From positions 1 to 64,000 of the forward strand of contig JAHBZV010000011.1 of assembly GCA_019635275.1 (NCBI GenBank): a DNA stretch of 64,000 bases, read 5' to 3'. Positions 8,080-15,827 of this stretch are shown here, in pieces. The position numbers and the translations under genes are program-made. The notes beneath the pieces were generated by a model that worked only from the letters and a program-made list of their open reading frames with translations, was not told where the DNA came from and made no database searches. This DNA is from Burkholderiaceae bacterium (lineage in GTDB: Bacteria > Pseudomonadota > Gammaproteobacteria > Burkholderiales > Burkholderiaceae_E). Each line of letters starts with the position of its first letter. The first letter of the stretch is position 1.

Positions 8080-9390
8080 GTGCCCTCCGTTCACGCCGCC
8101 GGCCGGCCGCCGCGTCCTGCGCGTCGCGACGCCTCGGCCGAGCCGTGGCGCCTCGCCCGCGTGCTCGACGCGCCGCACCGCCTGGGCTTCTTTGCCGGCT
8201 CGGTCACGCTGTCGACGAGCGCGCTGTGGTGGCTCGCGACGCTGGGCGCGCACTTCGCCGGCTGGGAGGCCCGCTGGGCCGTCGCACCCGCCCACGCGCA
8301 CGCGTTGCTGATGAGCTTCTCGTTCATGCCGATGTTCTTCGCCGGCTTCCTCTTCACCGCCGGGCCGCGGTGGCTGGCGCTCGCCGCGGTGCCGGCGCGC
8401 CGGCTGCTGCCCACCGCAGCGGCATGGCTGGCGGGCTGGGCGGCGTTCCTGGTGGGGGTTCACGCCGATGCGGCGATCGCTGCCCTCGGCCTCGCCGTGG
8501 TCGCCGCGGGGTGGACCCTGTTCGCGTGGCGCCTCGCGCAGCTGTTGCGGCGAAGCGCCGCGGACGACCGTACCCACCTGCGGATCATCGGGGGCGCCTG
8601 CGCAATCGGCGCCGCCGCGCTCTGGACCGGCGCAGCGGGGCTCGCCACCGGCCGTGCGGCCTGGCTGGGCGTGGCCATCTCCGCAGGGCTGTGGTGGTTC
8701 CTGGCGCCGGTCTTCGCCACCGCCATGCACCGGATGGTGCCGTTCTTCGGCGTCGCGGCGCCGCGCCTCGACGAGAAGCACCCGCTGTGGCTGCTCGGCA
8801 CCCTGCTGGCGGTGCTGCTGCTGCAGGTTCCGCTGGGCTGGGCGCTACCGGCCGAGCGCCACGTCGCGTCGGGCATGCTGGCCAGCGACGCGGCCGCGGC
8901 CGCGCTCGTGCTGGTCGACGCGGCAGCGGCCGCGCTCGTCCTGGTACTGGCGCTGCGCTGGCGCGCGACGCAGAACCTGCGGATCCGCCTGCTGGCGATG
9001 CTCGACGTGGGCTTCGCGTGGCTGGGGCTTTCGCTCGCGCTGCAGGCGGCCTCCGCGGCGCACGCCTGGATCGCCGGCGGCGCCGGCGCGGCGCCGCTCG
9101 CCGGGCTTCACGCGCTCGGCATGGGCTTCTTCGGCTCGATCCAGTTCGCTTTCGTGACCCGCGTCAGCGCCGGCCAGTACGGACGGGCGCACGCGATCGA
9201 CGGCTACGCGTGGACGCTGTTCCTCGTCGTGCAGGCCGCGATCGTGCTGCGGATCGCGGCGGCCTGGTGGCCCGAGCTGCCCGTGCTGCTGCTGGCGGCA
9301 GCCGCGCTGTGGACGACCGCGGTGCTCGGCTGGAGCGCGCGGCACGTCCTCTGGTACGGCCGGCCGCGCAGCGACGGGAGGCCGGGATGA
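8080..9390 (+). CDS. nnrS: NnrS-family heme-copper membrane protein
   Basis: 436 residues, about twelve hydrophobic helices. Family hallmarks are PWRLARVLDAPHRLGFF near the start, WAVAPAHAHALLMSFSFMPMFFAGFLFTAGPRWL, a histidine-containing TAMHRMVPFFGVAAP, and AGLHALGMGFFGSIQFAFVTRVSAGQYGR. NnrS is known from denitrifiers as a heme- and copper-containing inner-membrane protein that relieves nitric oxide stress and is usually controlled by NNR/DNR/FNR regulators. The GTG at 8080 has no Shine-Dalgarno sequence; a GTG at 8161 is possible. It is first in the operon with ubiU, ubiV and ubiT. A 30-base imperfect tandem duplication at 8891-8950 doubles an Ala/Leu/Val stretch inside one helix. Confidence 0.9.
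   Translation: MPSVHAAGRPPRPARRDASAEPWRLARVLDAPHRLGFFAGSVTLSTSALWWLATLGAHFAGWEARWAVAPAHAHALLMSFSFMPMFFAGFLFTAGPRWLALAAVPARRLLPTAAAWLAGWAAFLVGVHADAAIAALGLAVVAAGWTLFAWRLAQLLRRSAADDRTHLRIIGGACAIGAAALWTGAAGLATGRAAWLGVAISAGLWWFLAPVFATAMHRMVPFFGVAAPRLDEKHPLWLLGTLLAVLLLQVPLGWALPAERHVASGMLASDAAAAALVLVDAAAAALVLVLALRWRATQNLRIRLLAMLDVGFAWLGLSLALQAASAAHAWIAGGAGAAPLAGLHALGMGFFGSIQFAFVTRVSAGQYGRAHAIDGYAWTLFLVVQAAIVLRIAAAWWPELPVLLLAAAALWTTAVLGWSARHVLWYGRPRSDGRPG
8891..8950 (+). repeat. 30-bp imperfect tandem duplication inside nnrS
   Basis: Two adjacent 30-base units (8891-8920 and 8921-8950) share about 24 positions. Both encode AAAALVLV, so one membrane segment carries a doubled Ala-Leu-Val motif. It is in frame and leaves the protein intact. 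Confidence 0.6.
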
Positions 9391-9449
9391 CCGGGACCAC
9401 CTTCATCAGGGCGCGGCCTGCGCGCCCGCACACGGGGACTCACCGATGA
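9387..9449 (+). CDS. 20-codon mini-ORF bridging nnrS and ubiU
   Basis: The ATG at 9387 overlaps the nnrS stop as ATGA, and the TGA at 9447-9449 overlaps the ubiU ATG at 9446, again as ATGA. The start has a good Shine-Dalgarno sequence (GGGAGG). The product is 20 residues, begins MTGTTFIRARP, is rich in Arg, Pro and Thr, and resembles nothing I know. The double overlap suggests translational coupling through the operon rather than a functional peptide, but this is inference. Confidence 0.4.
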   Translation: MTGTTFIRARPARPHTGTHR

Positions 9450-10474
9450 CCGAACGCCGACCGGGCACGCTCAACAAGCCCGACCTCGTCTGCCCCGCCG
9501 GCTCGCTGCGGGCGCTCAAGCTCGCCGTCGACGCCGGCGCCGACGCCGTCTACATGGGACTGAAGGATGCGACCAACGCGCGCAACTTCGCCGGGCTGAA
9601 CTTCGACCTCGAGCAGGCGCGCGAAGGCATCGCCTACGCGCACGCACGCGGAGCGCAGGTCCTGATGGCGCTGAACACGTTCGCCGACGCGCGCGAGCCC
9701 GCCCGCTGGTGGCGCGCGGTCGACGTCGCCGCCGAGCTCGGCGCCGACGCGCTGATCTGCGCCGACACCGCGGTGCTCGCCTACGCGCGCGACCACCAGC
9801 CGCGGCTGCGCCTGCACCTGTCGGTGCAGGCCTCGGCCACGACTTACGAGGCGATCGAGTTCTATCGCGAGCGCTACGGCATCCAGCGTGCGGTGCTGCC
9901 GCGCGTGCTGACGCTGTCGCAGGTCGGCCACGTCTGCCGCCACACGTCGGCCGAGATCGAGGTGTTCGGCTTCGGCAGCCTGTGCGTGATGGTCGAGGGG
10001 CGCTGCGCGCTGTCGTCGTACGCGACCGGACAGTCGCCGAACACGGCGGGCGTCTGCTCGCCGCCGTCGGCCGTGCGCTGGGAGGACGCCGCCGACGGCG
10101 TGCGCGCACGCCTGAACGAGGTGCTGATCGACCGCTACGCACCCGACGAGCCGCGCGGCTATCCGACGCTGTGCAAGGGCAGGTTCGACGTCGAAGGCGT
10201 TCGCGATTACGCGCTCGAGGAGCCGACCAGCCTGAACACGCTGGCGGTGCTGCCGCAGCTGATGGAGTTCGGCGTGTCGGCGATCAAGATCGAAGGGCGA
10301 CAGCGCAGCCCGGCCTACGTCGAGCAGGTCACGCGCGTCTGGCGCGCGGCGATCGACCACTGCGCGGCGCAGCCCGCGCGCTTCGCGGTGCAGCCGCAAT
10401 GGGTCGCCGCGCTCGGGCGCTGGTCCGAAGGCCAGCAGCACACGCTGGGCGCCTACAACCGGCCGTGGCGCTGA
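9446..10474 (+). CDS. ubiU: UbiU, U32-family [4Fe-4S] protein of O2-independent ubiquinone synthesis
   Basis: 342 residues of the U32 peptidase-like family (formerly YhbU). With UbiV it forms a heterodimer that hydroxylates the ubiquinone ring without oxygen, using prephenate as oxygen donor. It shows the family start LVCPAGSLRALKLAVDAGADAVYMGLKD and the end IKIEGRQRSPAYVEQV...LGAYNRPW. Cysteines 180, 187, 204 and 243 have spacings 7, 17 and 39, identical to the cluster ligands of E. coli UbiU (169, 176, 193, 232). The ATG at 9446 overlaps the mini-ORF stop. It is 16 bases from ubiV. Confidence 0.95.
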   Translation: MTERRPGTLNKPDLVCPAGSLRALKLAVDAGADAVYMGLKDATNARNFAGLNFDLEQAREGIAYAHARGAQVLMALNTFADAREPARWWRAVDVAAELGADALICADTAVLAYARDHQPRLRLHLSVQASATTYEAIEFYRERYGIQRAVLPRVLTLSQVGHVCRHTSAEIEVFGFGSLCVMVEGRCALSSYATGQSPNTAGVCSPPSAVRWEDAADGVRARLNEVLIDRYAPDEPRGYPTLCKGRFDVEGVRDYALEEPTSLNTLAVLPQLMEFGVSAIKIEGRQRSPAYVEQVTRVWRAAIDHCAAQPARFAVQPQWVAALGRWSEGQQHTLGAYNRPWR

Positions 10475-10490
10475 CAGGAGGCTCCCACAC

Positions 10491-11420
10491 ATGAACGCCC
10501 GCATCCAGCTCACCGTCGGCCCGGTGCTCTACTACTGGCCGCGCAAGACGCTGATCGACTTCTACGGCGAGGTTGCCGACTCGCCGGCCGACACGGTGGT
10601 GCTCGGCGAAGTCGTCTGCTCGCGGCGCCACGAGATGAAGCACGACGACTGGCTCGCGCTGGCGCGCGAGCTGGCCGGCTGCGGCAAGGAGGTGGTGCTC
10701 GCCAGCCAGGCGCTGCTCGAATCCGAGTCCGACCTGCGCGACCTGCGCCGGCTGGCCTCGCAGGACGAATTCCTGGTCGAGGCCGGCGACGCGTCGGCGC
10801 TGCGCGCGCTGGCTGGCCGGCCGTTCGTGCTCGGTCCGCACGTGAACGTCTACAGCCGGCCGGCACTCGAGGAGCACGCGTCGCTCGGCGCGATCCGCTG
10901 GGTGGCCCCGGTCGAGCTGAGCCTCGAGGCGATCGGGCTGGTCAATCCGCCGGACGCACCGGTCGCCGGCGGGCCGTGCGCCGACACGCCGATCGCCACC
11001 GAAGTGTTCGCCTTCGGGCGGCTGCCGCTCGCGTTCTCGGCGCGCTGCTTCACCGCCCGCCACTACCACCTGAACAAGGACGAGTGCGGCTTTCGCTGCC
11101 TGGAGCATCCGGACGGCCTGCTGCTGTCAACCGGCGAGGGCGCGCCCTTCCTGACGCTGAACGGCATCCAGACGCAGTCGGCCGCGCAACAGTGCCTGAT
11201 CGGCGATGCGGCGGCGATCCGCGCCGCCGGCGCACGCCGGGTACGGTTGTCGCCGGTGGCGCAGCGCTTCGGCGAAGTGCTGTCCACCTTCGACCAGGTC
11301 CTGAACGGCGGCGCCGATGCCGCCGAGGCGCGCGCGTCGCTCGCCGCGATGAGCTTGCCCGGCGGGCTCGTCGACGGATTCGCGCATCGCCGCCCCGGAC
11401 TCGAACGCAGCTGGAGCTGA
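10491..11420 (+). CDS. ubiV: UbiV, U32-family [4Fe-4S] partner of UbiU
   Basis: 309 residues (formerly YhbV). The start ITLTVGPVLYYWPR-like segment, VVLGEVVCSRRHE, FAFGRLPLAFSARCFTARHYHLNKDECGFRCLEHP and FLTLNGIQTQSA match UbiV. Cysteines 43, 186, 199 and 203 keep the 13- and 4-residue spacings of the E. coli cluster ligands (39, 180, 193, 197). A strong AGGAGG lies 9 bases before the ATG at 10491. It is co-transcribed with ubiU and ubiT and acts with them in the cytoplasm to make ubiquinone anaerobically. Confidence 0.95.
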   Translation: MNARIQLTVGPVLYYWPRKTLIDFYGEVADSPADTVVLGEVVCSRRHEMKHDDWLALARELAGCGKEVVLASQALLESESDLRDLRRLASQDEFLVEAGDASALRALAGRPFVLGPHVNVYSRPALEEHASLGAIRWVAPVELSLEAIGLVNPPDAPVAGGPCADTPIATEVFAFGRLPLAFSARCFTARHYHLNKDECGFRCLEHPDGLLLSTGEGAPFLTLNGIQTQSAAQQCLIGDAAAIRAAGARRVRLSPVAQRFGEVLSTFDQVLNGGADAAEARASLAAMSLPGGLVDGFAHRRPGLERSWS

Positions 11421-11430
11421 GGAACACGCC

Positions 11431-11868
11431 ATGACGCCCGCCCGCCAGACCGCCCTGCCCGTCCCCGCCGCGCTGCGCAGCTTCGTCGCGCGGCTGCCGA
11501 TCCGTCCCCCGTCGTTCGTGCTCGCGCTCGCGCTCGACCGCCTGCTGCGCCCGCACCTCACGGCCGACGTCGAGCAGCAACTGGCCGACCGCGTCGTCGA
11601 AATCGAGGTCTGCGATCTCGGCATCCGCTGCCGCCTCATGCTCACCGGATCGGGCTTTCACGCGGTGCCCGACGGCGGCGACGTGGCGCTGCGGGTCGCC
11701 GCGGACGCCGCGAGCTACCTGCGGCTGCTGCGCGGCGAGGAAGACGCCGACCGGCTGTTCTTCGAGCGCGCGCTGGTGATGGAAGGCGACACCGAATACG
11801 GCCTGATCCTGAAGAACACGCTCGACGCGATCGGACCGCTGTTGCGCTGGCCGGCACGCGCCGCCTGA
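11431..11868 (+). CDS. ubiT: UbiT, SCP2-domain accessory protein of anaerobic ubiquinone synthesis
   Basis: 145 residues with an SCP2 lipid-binding domain (formerly YhbT). Typical positions are VVEIEVCDLGIRCRLMLTGSGF, DVALRVAADAASYLRLL and the conserved DADRLFFERALVMEGDTEYGLILKNTLDAI. In E. coli UbiT binds polyprenyl ubiquinone intermediates and is needed with UbiU and UbiV. It is 10 bases downstream of ubiV and ends the operon. The last 20 residues of the E. coli protein have no counterpart here. Identification is firm because of context plus the FFERALVMEGDTE signature. Confidence 0.92.
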   Translation: MTPARQTALPVPAALRSFVARLPIRPPSFVLALALDRLLRPHLTADVEQQLADRVVEIEVCDLGIRCRLMLTGSGFHAVPDGGDVALRVAADAASYLRLLRGEEDADRLFFERALVMEGDTEYGLILKNTLDAIGPLLRWPARAA

Positions 11869-11957
11869 ACCTGCACGGGGGGGGCCGCGCGCGCCGCGCC
11901 GCCACCGATATACTTGCGCCCTGCACCCAGCCGGGCGCGACGCGCATCGGATCTCCC

Positions 11958-12812
11958 ATGACAGACGGCTTCATCCTCACGCTCTCGTGCCCGGATCGTC
12001 CGGGCATCGTCCACGCGGTGTCGGGCTTCCTGCTCGAGCACGGCGGCAACATCCTCGAGGCGGCGCAGTACGACGACCGCGACACGGGGCTCTTCTTCAT
12101 GCGGGTGCACTTCGAGTCGGCCGCCGCGGACGCCTCGATCGAGTCGTTGCAGCGCGCGTTCGCGCCGGTCGGCGAGACCTTCCGCATGCGCTGGGCCTTC
12201 TTCGACGCGGCCCGGCCCGCACCGACGGTGATCCTCGTCTCGAAGCTCGGGCATTGCCTGAACGACCTGCTGTTCCGGCACCGATCCGGGCTGCTGCCGA
12301 TCGACATCCGGGCGGTCGTCTCGAACCATCGCGACTTCTACCAGCTCGCCGCCTCGTACAACGTACCGTTCCACCACGTTCAGGTCACCGCCGCCACCAA
12401 GGCGCGGGCCGAAGCGCGGCTGATGGAGATCGTGGCCGCCGAAGGCGCCGAGCTGGTCGTGCTGGCGCGCTACATGCAGGTGCTGTCGGACGAGCTGTGC
12501 CGCAAGCTCGAGGGCCGCGCGATCAACATCCACCACTCGTTCCTGCCGAGCTTCAAGGGCGCCAAGCCGTACGGGCAGGCGCACGAGCGCGGCGTCAAGC
12601 TGATCGGCGCCACCGCGCACTACGTGACGGCCGACCTGGACGAGGGACCGATCATCGAGCAGGACGTCGAGCGGGTCGACCACTCGATGGACGTGGCCAC
12701 GCTGACCGGCATCGGCCGCGACGTCGAGAACGTGGTGCTCGCGCGCGCCGTCAAGTGGCACGCCGAGCACCGGATCCTGCTCAACGGCAGCAAGACGGTC
12801 GTGTTCCGCTAG
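11958..12812 (+). CDS. purU: Formyltetrahydrofolate deformylase
   Basis: 284 residues. PurU hydrolyses 10-formyltetrahydrofolate to formate and tetrahydrofolate, balancing the one-carbon pool and feeding PurT. An N-terminal ACT domain (residues 5-85, FILTLSCPDRPGIVHAVSGFLLEHGGNI) is followed by a formyltransferase-like catalytic domain. The motif NIHHSFLPSFKGAKPY and the catalytic-Asp segment IGATAHYVTADLDEGPIIEQD are both intact. The ATG at 11958 gives the normal family start. Upstream, TATACT at 11909-11914 is a fair -10. It converges on the GMC oxidoreductase with 3 bases between stops. Confidence 0.96.
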   Translation: MTDGFILTLSCPDRPGIVHAVSGFLLEHGGNILEAAQYDDRDTGLFFMRVHFESAAADASIESLQRAFAPVGETFRMRWAFFDAARPAPTVILVSKLGHCLNDLLFRHRSGLLPIDIRAVVSNHRDFYQLAASYNVPFHHVQVTAATKARAEARLMEIVAAEGAELVVLARYMQVLSDELCRKLEGRAINIHHSFLPSFKGAKPYGQAHERGVKLIGATAHYVTADLDEGPIIEQDVERVDHSMDVATLTGIGRDVENVVLARAVKWHAEHRILLNGSKTVVFR

Positions 12813-12815
12813 GGC

Positions 12816-14471
12816 TCAGCGAGCGTCGACGAGCGCGAACGCCGCCGCTCGCTCGGCGATCATCACCACCGGCACGTTGGTGTTGCCCGACACCAGCGTC
12901 GGCATGATCGAGCAGTCGACGACCCGCAGCCCACCGACGCCGCGCACCCGCAGCTGCTGATCGACGACCGCCATGGCGTCGTCGCCCATCCGGCAGGTCC
13001 CGCTCGGATGGAAGATCGTCCCGGCGTGGTTGCGCACGAACTCGAGCAGGTCGGCGTCGCTCGCCGCCTGCGCGCCGGGTGCGTATTCGTCGACGACGAA
13101 CGGCGCGAGCGCGCGCGTTGCCGCGATCCGTCGCGCGAGCTTCACGCCGTCGACGACCGTGCGGCGGTCGGCTTCGGTCGACAGGTAGTACGGCTGCATC
13201 GACGGCGGCTCGAGCGGGTCGGTCGAGCGGATGCGCACGTGCCCGCGCGACTCGGGACGAAGCTGGCACACCGACATCGTGAAGCCCGAATGCGAATGCA
13301 CCGGCGAGCCGGCCATGTCCGACGACAGCGTCGCGACGTGGAACTGCACGTCGGGCCGGTCGATCTCCGGCCGCGTGCGGGCGAAGATGCCCCCCTGGTT
13401 GATGCCGATCGCCATCGGCCCGCCGCGCATGAAGACGTACTCCATGCCGATGCGCAGCTTGCCCCACCACGACGCGAGCTGGTCGTTGGTCGTGATCGGC
13501 CGGCTGCAACGGAACATCACCCGCGCCTGCAGGTGGTCCTGCAGGTTCTCGCCGACCCCCGGCAAGTCGTGCACGACCGGGATGCCGAACGACTGCAGCA
13601 GTGCGGCGGGACCGACGCCCGAGAGCTGCAGCAGCTGCGGCGACTGCAGCGCGCCGGCGCACAGGATGACCTCGCGCCGCGCGCGCACCTGAAGCGCCGG
13701 CCCGGCCTCGACGGTGATGCCCGAGGCCCGCGCGGTGCCGGCGTCGCGCAGGTCGGCGCGCGCGCCGACGCGGTACTCGACGCCCACCGCCCGGCGCCCC
13801 TCGAACACGATGCGCGTCGCCTGCGCGCGAGTGATCACCCGCAGGTTCGGTCGCTTGCGCGCCGGGCGCAGGTAGGCCACCGCCGTGCTGCAGCGCAGCC
13901 CCTTTCGCGTGGTCAGCTGGTAGTAACCCGCCCCCTCCTGGCGCTCGCCGTTGAAGTCGGCGTTGCGCGGGATGCCGAGTTCCTCGCAGGCGTCGATCAC
14001 CGCGTCGATCAGCGGGTGGCGCACGCGGATGTGCGACGACCACAGCGGCCCGCCGGTGCCGCGCCACGCGTCGGCACCGAGCGTGTTGTGCTCGAGCCTG
14101 CGAAACCACGGCAACACCTGCTCGTACGACCACTGCGCGTTGCCCTGCGCGGCCCAGTCGTCGTAGTCCTGCGCCTGGCCGCGGATGAAGATCAGTCCGT
14201 TGATCGCGCTCGATCCGCCCAGCGTCTTGCCGCGCGGCCAGTAGACCTGGCGCCGGTTCATCCCCGGGTCGGGGTCGGTGCGGAACATCCAGTTCAGCGC
14301 CGGGTTGAACATCGTCTTCGCGTAGCCGATCGGCACGTGAATCCACGGATAGCGGTCCTCGGGACCGGCCTCGAGCAGCAGCACGCGATGGCGCCCGCCC
14401 TCGCTCAGCCGCGCGGCCATCACGCAGCCCGCCGATCCCGCACCCACCACGATGTAGTCGTACTCGTCCAT
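12816..14471 (-). CDS. GMC-family FAD-dependent oxidoreductase (choline-dehydrogenase-like)
   Basis: 551 residues. The FAD-binding Rossmann motif YIVVGAGSAGCVMAARLSE starts at residue 7. The GMC signatures RGKTLGGSSAINGLIFIRG and GALQSPQLLQLSGVGP follow. Near the C-terminus is the active-site His segment HPSGTCRMG and an Asn at SGNTNVPVVMIAE. GMC enzymes oxidise alcohols, choline or sugars and pass electrons to quinone or oxygen. The substrate is not readable; bacterial genes of this type often act on alcohols such as polyethylene glycol or choline. It is transcribed divergently from the TRAP operon across a region with a strong dyad, so joint control is likely and the TRAP cargo may relate to its substrate or product. 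Confidence 0.93.
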   Translation of the reverse strand: MDEYDYIVVGAGSAGCVMAARLSEGGRHRVLLLEAGPEDRYPWIHVPIGYAKTMFNPALNWMFRTDPDPGMNRRQVYWPRGKTLGGSSAINGLIFIRGQAQDYDDWAAQGNAQWSYEQVLPWFRRLEHNTLGADAWRGTGGPLWSSHIRVRHPLIDAVIDACEELGIPRNADFNGERQEGAGYYQLTTRKGLRCSTAVAYLRPARKRPNLRVITRAQATRIVFEGRRAVGVEYRVGARADLRDAGTARASGITVEAGPALQVRARREVILCAGALQSPQLLQLSGVGPAALLQSFGIPVVHDLPGVGENLQDHLQARVMFRCSRPITTNDQLASWWGKLRIGMEYVFMRGGPMAIGINQGGIFARTRPEIDRPDVQFHVATLSSDMAGSPVHSHSGFTMSVCQLRPESRGHVRIRSTDPLEPPSMQPYYLSTEADRRTVVDGVKLARRIAATRALAPFVVDEYAPGAQAASDADLLEFVRNHAGTIFHPSGTCRMGDDAMAVVDQQLRVRGVGGLRVVDCSIMPTLVSGNTNVPVVMIAERAAAFALVDAR

Positions 14472-14526
14472 TGCCGCGCCCGTGCCGTTGCGTGCGCGCC
14501 GTCGCCCGGCGCGCACCGTGACGGGA

Positions 14527-14556
14527 ATTGAATCGGAACCGCGGCAACGATTCAAT
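14527..14556. promoter_or_regulatory. 30-bp dyad (operator candidate) between GMC oxidoreductase and TRAP operon
   Basis: Nine-base arms ATTGAATCG (14527-14535) and CGATTCAAT (14548-14556) are perfect inverted copies. The centre contains CCGCGG on the same axis (14541.5). It lies about 55 bases before the GMC start and 165 before dctP. This length and symmetry are those of a regulator dimer or tetramer site. The IclR gene at the end of the TRAP operon is the nearest candidate regulator (inference). Confidence 0.6.
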
Positions 14557-14561
14557 CCGGC

Positions 14562-14598
14562 GGAACGCAAATCATCGTTTTCCGGAACGCTGGAACGC
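14562..14598 (+). repeat. Three GGAACGC direct repeats beside the dyad
   Basis: GGAACGC occurs at 14562-14568, 14584-14590 and 14592-14598; the middle copy follows a TTCCGGAA palindrome at 14580-14587. Spacings are 22 and 8 bases. This may be a second regulator site in the divergent control region or chance in GC-rich DNA. Confidence 0.35.
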
Positions 14599-14720
14599 AC
14601 GAGGGCGTTGTCGGCCCGACGGGGCCGGTGATAGGTTCCGATGTGCTTCGGGCGTCTTCGCGCGGCAGCGTCGGCGACCGGGTGTACCTGACCACCGAAT
14701 CGAAACAGCGTGGAGGAGAC

Positions 14721-15827
14721 ATGAAACCCTGGCTTCGCAAGCTCACCGCGACGGTCCTGGCCGTCGCCGGACTCGGAATCGCCTCTGGCGTGTCGGCGCA
14801 GCAGAAGATCCGCGTCCAGACCGCGGTCCCGACGGCGAGCATCTACTTCGAACTGATGAAGCGCTATGCCGACCGCGTCGACAAGATGACCGGCGGCAAG
14901 CTCAAGATCGACATCCTCCCCGACGGCGCAGTCGTTCCCGCATTCGAGATCCTCGACGCGGTCGACAAGGGCATCGTCGAGGGCGGCTTCGCCTGGACGC
15001 ACTACTGGTCGGGCAAGCACCCTGCCGCCGGCCTGTTCGCGAACCCGATGGCCGGCGCCGGCGCGGGCCTCGACCAGCTCTCGCACATGGCCTGGATGGC
15101 CGAAGGCGGCGGCCAGGCGCTCTACGACAAGCTCTACAACGAGATCCTCAAGGTCAAGGTCGTCGGCTTCATGCTCCAGCCGATGGGCCCGGATCCGCTG
15201 GGCTGGTTCAAGCAGCCGATCAACAGCGTCGAGGACTTCAAGAAGATGAAGTACCGCGCGCCGCCCGGCATCACCGGCGAGATCTTCAAGGAGATGGGCG
15301 TCTCGGCGGTCGCGATGCCAGGCGGCGAGATCGTGCCGGCAGCGCAGCGCGGCGTGATCGACGCGGCCGAGTGGATCGGACCGGCCGACGACGTGAACCT
15401 CGGCCTGCATCGGGTCTGGAAGCACTACTACCTGCAGGGCCTGCACCAGTCGACCGACGTCGGCGAGGTGATCTTCAACAAACCCTGGTTCGACAAGCAG
15501 TCGCCCGAGACGAAGGAGATCCTGCGCACCGCGGCCATGGCGACGATCGCCGAGACCTACGTGTTCAACGTCGCGCGCAACGCGGCCGCACTCGAGAAGC
15601 TGAAGAAGGATTCGCAGGTGGTCGTGCACGACACGCCGGCCGACTTCTTCCCGGCGTTCATCAAGGCGACCAACACGGTGCTCGACCGGCACGCCGCGAA
15701 GGACGCGTTCTTCAAGGAAGTGCTCGACTCGCAGCGCAACTTCGCGAAGACGGTCGTTCCGTACTGGACGAAGATCAACGCGCTGTACACCAACATGGGC
15801 AACGCCGCGCTGCAAGAGAAGAAATGA
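14721..15827 (+). CDS. dctP: TRAP transporter periplasmic solute-binding protein (DctP/TakP type)
   Basis: 368 residues with a Sec signal peptide (MKPWLRKLTATVLAVAGLG...GVSAQ, cut about residue 26). The fold shows ASIYFELMKRYADRVDKMTGGKLKID and EDFKKMKYRAPPGITGEIFKEMG, the latter carrying the family Arg that grips a carboxylate. AVAMPGGEIVPAAQRGVIDAAEWIGPADDVNLGLHRVWKHYY is typical of the TakP/2-oxoacid branch. The cargo is probably a monocarboxylate or 2-oxoacid, but this is inferred. GGAGGAG precedes the ATG at 14721. Its stop overlaps the dctQ start as ATGA. Confidence 0.92.
   Translation: MKPWLRKLTATVLAVAGLGIASGVSAQQKIRVQTAVPTASIYFELMKRYADRVDKMTGGKLKIDILPDGAVVPAFEILDAVDKGIVEGGFAWTHYWSGKHPAAGLFANPMAGAGAGLDQLSHMAWMAEGGGQALYDKLYNEILKVKVVGFMLQPMGPDPLGWFKQPINSVEDFKKMKYRAPPGITGEIFKEMGVSAVAMPGGEIVPAAQRGVIDAAEWIGPADDVNLGLHRVWKHYYLQGLHQSTDVGEVIFNKPWFDKQSPETKEILRTAAMATIAETYVFNVARNAAALEKLKKDSQVVVHDTPADFFPAFIKATNTVLDRHAAKDAFFKEVLDSQRNFAKTVVPYWTKINALYTNMGNAALQEKK

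Noticed and set aside
12816-15815. A 999-codon minus-strand frame suggesting a fusion protein upstream of the GMC oxidoreductase
   Set aside because: The extra N-terminal part is antisense to dctP and has no domain. The GMC start at 14471 gives the exact family N-terminus.
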